Positions 55,682 to 64,000 of a stretch of DNA of 64,000 nt are shown here, piece after piece. The notes under the pieces are model-generated. The model had not been told where the DNA came from and did not search any database. It saw only the letters and a program-made list of their open reading frames with translations. The stretch spans positions 182,852,927-182,916,926 of the forward strand of contig CM062295.1 of NCBI GenBank assembly GCA_031216915.1, given 5' to 3'. This stretch comes from Pictodentalium vernedei. Lineage: Eukaryota > Mollusca > Scaphopoda > Dentaliida > Dentaliidae. A program made the position numbers and the translations under genes. Every line of letters starts with the position of its first letter. Position 1 is the first letter of the stretch.

Positions 55682-57342
55682 ATGAAAGTGTCAATGACAC
55701 TGTAGCTCAACTTGTGTTAGACATGTACATGTATTGTATGTGACACAGCAATGACACACATCTAGGCAATGACCTGATAACAAAGGTACATGTAAAGTGT
55801 TGTAAAGGTCTGCTCATAAATACTGACCGTAGCCTGTAACAAATGTACAGGTAAAGTATGACTAAACTAAGTTCTAAGAACGTTGGCAGCGGCAACATTT
55901 TTTGACAGAAATTGTAGAAAATCGCTAGCTCCCATCTAGAGGTCTCTCCAAACAAGCATACCGGGTTTCAAAGCAATCCAATCTAAATGCGCCCTGTAGG
56001 GTGTGCCAAAGGAAAATATTGAGGTGATTGAGGTCTGACTAAACTAAGTTCTAAGAACATTGGCCGTGGAAACATTTTTTGACGGAAATGGAAGAAAATC
56101 GATACCCCAAACAAGCATGCCAGGTTTCAAAGCAACCTGATCATAAATGTGCCCTGTAGGGTGTGCCAAAGGGAAATATTGAGGTCTTCTGACTAAACTA
56201 AGTTCTAAGAACATCGGCCGCGGCAACATTTTTTTACGGAAATGGAAAAAAATTGATAGCTCCCATCTAGAGGTCACCCCAAACAAGCATACCAGGTTTC
56301 AAAGCAATCCAATCATAAATGTGCCCTGTAGGGTGTGCCAAAGGGAAATATTGTGGTCTGACTAAACTAAGTTCTAAGAACGTTGGCCGTGGCAACATTT
56401 TTTAACGGAAATGGAAAAAAATCGATAGCTCCCATCTAGAGGTCACCCCAAACAAGCATGCCAGGTTTCAAAGCAATCCGATCATAAATGTGCCCTGTAG
56501 GGTGTGCCAAAGGGAAATATTGAGGTCTTTTGACTAAACTAAGTTCTAAGAACGTTGGCCACGGCAACATTTTTTGACGGAAATGGAAAAAAATTGATAG
56601 CTCCCATCTAGAGGTCACCCCAAACAAGCATACCAGGTTTCAAAGCAATCCAATCATAAATGTGCCCTGTAGGGTGTGCCAAAGGGAAATATTGTGGTCT
56701 GACTAAACTAAGTTCTAAGAACGTTGGCCGTGGCAACATTTTTTAACGGAAATGGAAAAAAATTGATAGCTCCCATCTAGAGGTCACCCCAAACAAGCAT
56801 GCCAGGTTTCAAAGCAATCCGATCATAAATGTGCCCTGTAGGGTGTGCCAAAGGGAAATATTGAGGTCTTTTGACTAAACTAAGTTCTAAGAACGTTGGC
56901 CACGGCAACATTTTTTGACGGAAATTGAAGAAAATCGATAGCTCCCATCTAGATGTCACCCTAAACAAGCATACCAGGTTTCAAAGCAATCCAATCATAA
57001 ATGTGTCCTGTAGGGTGTGCCAAAGGGAAATATTGTGGTCTGACTAAACTAAGTTCTAAGAACGTTGGCCACGGTAACATTTTTTGATGGAAATTGAAAA
57101 AAATCAATAGCTCCCATCTAGAGGTCAACCCAAACAAGCATACCAAGTTTCAAAGTGATCTGATCATAAATGCGACCTGTGAGGTGTGCCAAAGGAAATT
57201 GTGGACGTACATACGTACGTATGTACTAACGTACGTACGTACATATTATGTACGTACGTACGTTACGTACGTACATACGTATGCCGACGGACGAGAAGTG
57301 ATGGCAATAGCTCAGCTTGACTTTGTCAAGTTGAGCTAAAAA
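55682..57342 (+). mobile_element. Family A element nested in the giant element
   Basis: Standard family A ends: AGTGTCA/TGACACT hairpin, AGCTCAACTTG, and 3' hairpin AGCTCAGCTTGAC/GTCAAGTTGAGCT. The core differs from other family A copies: eight units of about 170 bases (TGACTAAACTAAGTTCTAAG). A TACGTACG microsatellite precedes the right end. The empty form of the site (AAAGTAAAAAAAAGTATCAC) is at 57804-57826. Confidence 0.92.
57203..57285. repeat. ACGT-rich microsatellite
   Basis: About twenty TACG repeats with breaks, placed exactly where pearl-like elements carry their GACG microsatellite. Confidence 0.95.
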
Positions 57343-58073
57343 AAAGGATCACATTTGTTTCAAGGGGTTAAAATTGAGAAATATACCCTGTCACAGTAAC
57401 CACAATGGCAATATGCCAGTAAGGTGAAACTCTACTTGAAAAATATCCACTTGGAAGAAAAGAAAGACAAACCTCAAAACCTGCACATAAAAGTCAAAAA
57501 AGCATCACATTTGTTTCAAAGGGTTAAAATTTAGAAAAATACCCTGAAAATGTTACAGTAACCACCATGGCAATATGCCATTGAGGTAAAACACCACTTA
57601 AAAAAAATATCAAAACCTGCACACAAAAGTACAAAACCTGCACAAAAAAGTACAAAATTAAAGTAAATAAGCAGCTAAATGGTTAAATAATATAATAATA
57701 GCCCCAAGAAACATCTTAACATAAAATAGGAACCATGGCAATATGCTACAAGGCAAGTCTCCACTTGGAAGAAAAGAAAGACAAACCTCAAAACTTGCAC
57801 ATAAAAGTAAAAAAAAAGTATCACATTTGTTTCAAGGGGTTAAAATTGAGAAAAATACCCTGTCACAGTAACCACAATGGCAATATGCCAGTAAGGTGAA
57901 ACTCTACTTGAAAAATATTCACTTGGAAGAAAAGAAAGACAAACCTCAAAACCTGCACATAAAAGTCAAAAAAGTATCACATTTGTTTCAGAGGGTTAAA
58001 ATTTAGAAAAATACCCTGAAAATGTTACAGTAACCACCATGGCAATATGCCAGAGAGGTAAAACTCCATTTAA

Positions 58074-59564
58074 ATGAAAGAGTCAATGACTCTGTAGCTC
58101 AACTTGGATATGACAGGAATTAGTACTTGCTGTGACTAAGACAACTGAATAATGAATATGACAGGAATTAGTATTTGTTTTGGCCCAGTCAACAATAATA
58201 AAAGAATTACAAGGTGACTGTAATGGACTACAGATTAAGACCAATCATTGTAGATTATTATTTTTGTGTGGAAATTTTCAGTCCCAAACAAAATATTTTC
58301 AGACTAAAATTTTTTCTTCTTCTTCTTAAAATTGACCAAAATGCATCAAAACACAAAAAACTAATTTCCAGATTTTGGTCCAAAATTTTCTAAGTCCCAC
58401 CCGTACCCCAAATTTTCAGTGTAAAAAAAATTTATTTTTTTTTGTCTTAAAATTGACCAAAACGCATAAAAAAGCAAAAAACTAATTTCCGGATTTTGGT
58501 CCAAAATTTTCTAAGTCCCACCCGGACCCCTAATTTGCATAATTTATTCACGAGAAAAACTCTGTATTATATGTAATGTATCCCATGGTACTAAACATTC
58601 ATACAAAAATTTATTCAAATCAGATCTTTCATTTGGAAGTTCTGTGCAAAAATCTGATTGCACTTAATTTTGAACAAAATGGCTGCTAGCGGCCATCTTG
58701 AATTTCAGACTGGACCCAAAAACACTCCTTCTCATCCCACAGTGATAACAAAGGTACCCAAGAAGTTTCGTGAAGATCGGTTCATAAATACGGCCTCTAG
58801 CCCGAGCCATATTGGGATTTGCACTCACAGTGCTGAAAGTAACACTAAATAAATCAAAGTTAGCCTAATTTGCATAATTTATGCACAAGAAAAAAACCTG
58901 TAATATATGTAATGTATCCCATGGTACTAAACATTCATACAAAAAATTATTCAAATCAGATCTTTCATATGGAAGTTCTGTACAAAAAACAGATTTCTGC
59001 ATCGTCGGTACAAAATGGCTGCTGGCAGCCATCTTGAATTTCGGACTGCACCCAAAAACACTCGTTCTCATCCCACAGTCATAACAAAGGTACCCAAGAA
59101 GTTTCGTAAAGATTGGTTCATAAATACGGCCTCTAGCCTGAGCCATAGCAGCTTGGCACTTACAGCTCTGAAAGTAACACTAAATAAATCAAAGTCAGTC
59201 TAATTTGCATAATTTACGCACGAGAAAAAAACCCGTATTATATGTGATGTATCCCATGGTACTAAACATTTATACAAAACTTTATTCAAATCAGAACTTT
59301 CATACAGAAGTTCTGTACAAAAAACTGATTTTTGCATCATCGGTACAAAATGGCCGCTGGCAGCCATCTTGAATTTTGGACCACACCTAAAAACACTCGT
59401 TCCCATCCCAGGGTCATAACAAAGGTACACAAGAAGTTTCGTAAAGATCGGTTCATAAATACGACCTCTAGCCCGAGCCATAGCCAATTGTTGACGTACG
59501 GACAGACTGACAGACGGGCCATGACAATAGCTCAAATTTGACTTCGTCAAAGTTGAGCTAAAAA
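58074..59564 (+). mobile_element. Family A element with a changed 5' hairpin, nested in the giant element
   Basis: The start ATGAAAGAGTCAATGACTCT keeps a perfect hairpin although both arms differ from the usual AGTGTCA/TGACACT. AGCTCAACTTG follows. A TTTTGGTCCAAAATTTTC tandem pair lies at 58280-58530, then family A core units to about 59490, a short GACAGACTGACAGACGG stretch, and the end AGCTCAAATTTGAC..GTCAAAGTTGAGCTAAAAA. The empty site (CACTTAAAAAAAATATCAAAA) is seen at about 60023-60042. Confidence 0.9.
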
Positions 59565-60772
59565 TATATCAAAACCTGCACACAAAAGTACAAAACCTGC
59601 ACACAAAAGTACAAAATTAAAGTAAATAAGCAGCTAAAGGGTTAAATAATATAATAATAGCCCCAAGAAGCATCCTAACATAAAATAGGAACCATGGCAA
59701 TATGCTACAAGGTAAGTCGCCTCTTGGAAGAAAAGAAAGACAAACCTCAAAATCTGCACAAAAAGTAAAAAAAAGTATCACATTTGTTTCAAGCGGTTAA
59801 AATTGAGAAACATACCCTGTCACAGTAACCACAATGGCAATATGCCAGTAAGGTGAAACTCTACTTGAAAAATCTCCACTTGGAAGAAAAGAAAGACAAA
59901 CCTCAAAACCTGCACATAAAAGTCAAAAAAGCATCACATTTGTTTCAAAGGGCTAAAATTTAGAAAAATAAGTGAAAATGTTTCAGTAACCACCATGGCA
60001 ATATGCCAGTGAGGTAAAACTCCACTTAAAAAAAATATCAAAACCTGCACACAAAAGTCCAAAACCTGCACAGAAAAGTCCAAAATTAAAGTAAATAAGC
60101 AGCTAAAGGGTTAAATAATATAATACTAGCCCCAAGAAGCATCCTAACATAAAATAGGAACCACGTCAATATGCTACAAGGTAAGTCGCCACTTGGAAGA
60201 AAAGAAAGACAAACCTCAAAACCTGCACATAAAAGTAAAAAAAAGTATCACATTTGTTTCAAGCGGTTAAAATCGAGAAAAATACCCTGTCACAGAACCA
60301 CAATGGCAATATGCCAGTAAGATGAAACTCTACTTGAAAAATATCCACTTGGAAGAAAAGAAAGACAAACCTGAAATCCTGCACATAAAAGTGAAAAAAG
60401 CATCACATTTGTTTCAAGGGGTTAAAATTGAGAAAAATACCCAGAAATGTTAAGGAAACCACTTGAAGACAAAATTTCAGAACCTGTAAACAAAAGTCAA
60501 AAACTTGCACAGAAAAGTCAAAAACCTGCACAGAAAAGTCAAAAACGTGTACACAAAAGTCCAAAATTCAAGTAACTAAGCATGGAAAGGGTTGAATAAC
60601 ATATTACAATCCCTGAAAAGCATGCAGACATAAAAAAAAAAAAAGCAAAAAAAAAAAATCGAAACCTGCACACAAAATGAATGAATGAATCCGGACGCCG
60701 ACGCAGCCAACGATGACGCCGACATGAGGGCTATGCAATAGGCTCACACAACTATTGTTGGTGAGCCAAAAA

Positions 60773-61567
60773 CAAAATTGAGGATGAGAACCATTTTCTT
60801 TTGGAATGTCCATTCCATTCTGATTTAAGAGAGAAACTTATGACAAGTGAGTCCACATATCATAAGCTTAGAGTTCACAGCTCAGGTAATTGTTTGTTGG
60901 TGGTTAACGTCACATATTTATGCACAATGGCTAATCGTGACACAACATGGCGATGAAGTCAAGTTTAGTCAATCGTTTATCAACATGTTGCCCATTTTAG
61001 AGGACTTTCACCCCAAGCATTGGTGACTGGGTCCTATTTTACTAGTAAAGCGGAACTGGTTTACCGCAGTAAACAAGTGCTGCTTACTTCCCGGAGTTCC
61101 CACGGGGAAGCGCAGGTAATGAAGCCCTGACTATCCCATTAGAAAACTACCCAAGGCAGTGTGCTTTGTACCTAGTTAATGCTTACAATAAGCGCAGATG
61201 TAATTTTTACAGATGATAACCTATTGAACCCTTTTTGAAATTTGAAACTTGACCCACAGATCACGAGTCTCTGATTTGGACTCTGTGGCATCCAAGTGCA
61301 TTTACTCTATTACGGTTAATCCTATGAAGCCTAGTTATGACTACGATATTCCAGTTGGAACTCTGTGAATGAATTAGTGCTTGTTCACAGTGGTAAATAA
61401 ATGCACCAGTGAGAAATAATTCAGGGGCCGATACTCGAGATGGGAGCTCTCTAAACAGGCAACATGGGTATAAACGAATGGCTAAACCCGACTTGATATA
61501 TGCATTTTGGTCATCATTTGGGACTGTGTAGAAAAATAAGACCTTAAATGCAAATAAATAAATAAAA
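60773..61567 (+). pseudogene. LINE C-terminus and 3' end
   Basis: The reading frame continues IEDENHFLLECPFHSDLREK, a His-Cys motif typical of the C-terminus of many LINE proteins, and becomes illegible soon after. About 650 bases of 3' untranslated sequence follow. The element ends in an AAATAAATAAATAAAAT tail at about 61550-61567, a usual LINE 3' end. No target duplication could be paired because the 5' end is missing. Confidence 0.8.
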
Positions 61568-61960
61568 TACTATGGAAGCAGAATAACGCTGGACACAGAT
61601 ATCCTCTTCACCCACCAAAGTTTGGTAGATGGACAGGATAACCACTTTTCAGCGTACAGTGCGATCGGCGTGGATGGGCACTTTTCTGCGTGTGGGCAAT
61701 TGGTGCACGCAGCCCATTTAGATCAAATTCAGAGTAGCAGCTAGCAGACTGTTCTGTTTATAAAACTTTCAGTTCTCTGCACATCTGTGCATGTGTGTGT
61801 GAGAGAGAGTGGGTGGGTGGGTGAGTGGGTGGGTGAGAGAGAGAGAGAGATTATGCACTATCAGGCTGTAATCCTGACAAGCCCGTGACATATAGGCAAA
61901 ATTTGTCAGGTGCAATCTGTAATAAAATGATCTTGATTTAAAATTTTGTATGCACATATC
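61568..61960. other. Spacer with a GT/GA-rich microsatellite
   Basis: TGTGTGTGAGAGAGAG, GGGTGGGTGGGTGAG and GAGAGAGAGAGA follow each other at 61791-61850. No gene. Confidence 0.7.
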
Positions 61961-61989
61961 ACATAAATAAGGAAATACTTACTTACTTA

Positions 61990-62523
61990 ACTATATCTGA
62001 CCCCCACCAACATGGATGCTGTAAACCAAATATCAAAAGATTTTGACCATTGGTTTGGAGAAAACATTTTACAAATTTTTTGCAAATACGCTGACTCAGA
62101 ATTTTTTCGATGCCCTTTACAGAACCCTAACATAACCTATGGCAATTTTTTTTACCATTCCATGCTATTGGTCCTAAGGATGCTTCACACCAAATGACAG
62201 CTCTCTGTTCCATGCGGTTTGGGAAATATGGGTATTTGAAAATATTTTAATTTTCAGTTCCTGGGGTTCCCACAGGCATTTTGAAAAAGGTTTTTGGCAT
62301 AAATCAAGTACTGATGACCCACTAATACTTCATATCAAATTTGGTTCAAATCAGCCTCTCAGTTTGGAGAATAGAAATTTTGGGTGGGGCATCTTGCCCC
62401 TCCCGTAAAAACAAATATTGCCCCTCGAACTTCTCTTGAACAAACTTGAGTCTACACCTCAAAAGAAAGCTGTACACCAAATATCAAGTCTCTGCTACAG
62501 TAGGCTCATGAGAAGATTTTTAA
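61990..62523 (+). mobile_element. Family B right arm, left part missing
   Basis: It has the right-arm phrases of family B, including TGACTCAGAATTTTTTCGATGCCC (compare 870) and CCCCTCGAACTTCTCTTGAACAAACT. It is cut at GAGAAGATTTTTAAA by another family B element. Confidence 0.75.
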
Positions 62524-64000
62524 ACAAGAGGCCCCAAGGGGCCTTAATCGCTCACCGGCCAAAGTGGTTCAAAGAAGTATTTGGGGTCACATTCTGTTAG
62601 ACATGGTTCATCAACACTACAAAGGAATGAAGTCATGAGAGGCAAATTTTATGGAAAAACACTAAGGAATGGATTTGAACAAACCTGAACCTAACAGCCC
62701 CCTCCCCACCCCACCCCTGCCCATAGATCCCAAATATTAAGCCAAGGACTCAAAATGAACAAACTTGAATCTGATCCCCCTTCAGATGTCATATACCAAA
62801 TAGGCAAGAATTCTGACTGGTGGATATGAAGAAGGTTTTCAAAGAAATCACTTCACATTGCACTAAGTTAAACTTTGGGCTTAAATAGAGAGCCAAAATT
62901 TTAACCCAGGGTCTCGATTTGAACAAACTTGAATCTGTCCCACCTAGAGATGCTGTATACCAAATATGAAAGGATTCTGATTGGTGGATCTGAAGAAGAT
63001 TTTAAAAGAAATTACCTCATATTGCACTTAGTTAAAATTCAGGCTCCCATAGGTAGCCCAAATTAATAACCCCGGGACCAGGTTTGAATAAACTTGAGTC
63101 GTACCCTCCAAGAGATGTTGTATACCAGATATGAAAGGTTTCTGGCTGGTGGATCTGAAGAAGAGTTTTTAAAGAAATTTTCTTATATTGGACTAAGTTA
63201 AAATTTTGGCTCCATAGGGAGCCCAAATATCAACCCATGGACTAGGATTGAACAAACTTGAATCTAACCTTCCTAGAGATGTTGTGTACCAAATATGAAA
63301 GCATTCTGACTACATGGTCAAAAGAAGATTTTAAAAACAAGTCGGAACAGGACCCAAAATTTTCAGGCTATAAATTCTTTTTTTTTTCCCATCTCAAAAT
63401 TGAACAAAATGCATAAAAGTCCCCCCCCAAAATGTCTGAATTTTGGTCCAAAATTTCGGAGTCCAAGCATGACCCCAAATTTTTTTTTCATCTCAAAATT
63501 GAACAAAACGCATTAAAAAGCCTAATTTTTTTTCCCAATTTTTGCTGGGTTTCATCTCAAAATTGAACAAAACGCATAAAAAAAATGCAAAACAATTTTT
63601 TTTTCTCAATTTTGGTCCAAAATTTTTTTTCATCTCAAAATTTAACAAAACGCATAAAAAAAACGATTTTTTTTTCCCAAATTTTGGTCGAAAATTTCCA
63701 AGTCTGACTGGACCCAAAATTTTCAGGCTTAAATTTTTTTTTTTTCATCTCAAAATTGAACAAAAAAAAAAAAAACTCATGAATTTTTTTTTTTAAATTC
63801 CGAATTTTGGTCCAAATTTTGGAGTCGAAACTGGACCCAAAATTTTCAGGCTAAAATTTGGGGGGTTTTCGTCTCAAAATTGAACAAAATGCATAAAAAA
63901 TGCAAAACAATTTTTTTTTCTCAATTTTGGTAAAGTCCGAACCAGACACAAAACTTTCAACCCAGGGACCCGATTTGAACAAACTTGAATCTGACCCCTC
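62524..64000 (+). mobile_element. Family B element running out of the window
   Basis: The start CAAGAGGCCCCAAGGGGCC is a perfect hairpin followed by TTAATCGCTCACCGGCC. Core units run 62700-63340 and resume at 63960, interrupted by a T-rich tandem block. The right end lies outside. Confidence 0.85.
63340..63958. repeat. T-rich tandem block (TTTTGGTCCAAAATTT)
   Basis: Units of about 90-110 bases repeat ATCTCAAAATTGAACAAAA, CGCATAAAAA, TTTTGGTCCAAAATTT and GGACCCAAAATTTTCAGGCT. A two-unit relative is found at 58280-58530 inside a family A element. The open frames over it (63493-63717 and 63542-63796) are lysine- and phenylalanine-rich repeat translations, not genes. Confidence 0.85.

Larger units (their letters stand above)
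54655..60600 (+). repeat. Higher-order tandem array of the giant element, period about 467 bases
   Basis: Each period has three related subunits of about 110-180 bases with AAACCTGCACACAAAAGT, GGAACCATGGCAATATGC and TTGGAAGAAAAGAAAGACAA. Period starts are near 54663, 55125, 55478, 57607, 59571 and 60036. Subtracting nested insertions, the steps are 462, 353, 469, 469 and 465. The short step is a period lacking about 113 bases (the part with ATAGCCCCAAGAAGCATCC). Confidence 0.85.
54586..60772 (+). mobile_element. Giant (6.2 kb) Helentron-like non-autonomous element inside the LINE
   Basis: The 5' hairpin pairs GGGGTA with TACCCC (about 54591-54606) and is followed by GGCTCACCAACA. The right end pairs GGCTCAC-CAAC with GTTG-GTGAGCC (60741-60767) and finishes in AAAAA. 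Between them is a tandem array with a period of about 467 bases, plus two family A insertions. Without the insertions the element is about 3.0 kb. Removing it joins LINE codons CDN and IEDENHF in frame. No gene lies inside. Confidence 0.85.

Noticed and set aside
62700..63340. A CRISPR array, because of regular repeats
   Set aside because: The units are long, diverged and contiguous with no unique spacers, and the genome is animal.
63493..63796. Phe- and Lys-rich frames on both strands
   Set aside because: They translate the T-rich tandem block and have repeat periodicity.

Overview
The window is animal nuclear DNA, most likely from a bivalve mollusc. The grounds are spliced exons, the absence of any bacterial gene layout, and pearl-like elements (a tandem core array, then a GACGGACG-type microsatellite, then a short right end), which are known from bivalves. 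Other molluscs cannot be excluded. Only one host gene is visible: two minus-strand exons (37695-37740, then 12232-12339) of a phospholipase C gamma homologue. They join in frame across a 25.4 kb intron. The rest is nested transposable elements and tandem arrays.

Layout. 1-1502 is the truncated right part of a pearl-like family B element. 2290-3520 holds two tandem arrays, the first rich in AGGTCA half-sites. 3627-9153 is a non-autonomous DIRS-type element (DIRS-3) with inverted terminal repeats and an internal complementary region but no recognisable enzyme; a Harbinger-type MITE sits in its left end. 9534-18296 carries a MITE, the downstream PLC gamma exon, a piggyBac-type MITE and three pearl-like elements. 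18357-24820 and 28903-35436 are two decayed coding DIRS elements (DIRS-1, DIRS-2) on the minus strand, separated by foldbacks, a telomere-like block and two more piggyBac-type MITEs. 36130-46290 is a stack of pearl-like elements around the upstream PLC gamma exon. 46304-61567 is one plus-strand LINE broken by a TIR element, a 3.8 kb family A element (itself carrying a family B element) and a 6.2 kb giant element (itself carrying two family A elements). 61960-64000 returns to family B arrays.

The most informative part is internal evidence. Because these repeats insert into one another, uninterrupted copies in the same window serve as empty sites, so many insertions can be read to within a few bases. 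DIRS-2 integration at AAGAAAT is recorded by its two ends, by its internal complementary region (which keeps the circle junction) and by empty copies of the target at 28446 and 12733. The pearl-like elements share a terminal rule: a motif near the 5' end equals the left arm, and pairs with the right arm, of the 3' terminal hairpin. The three copies of the motif change together between families, and a separate 5' hairpin also keeps its pairing while its bases change. This fits non-autonomous Helentron-like (HINE) elements, and the three-way coupling may be new.

No element here looks able to move by itself. DIRS-1 has lost an internal block of its tyrosine recombinase, DIRS-2 has changed catalytic residues in both enzymes, and the LINE is frameshifted and interrupted. 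All identities come from reading; no alignment or database search was run.
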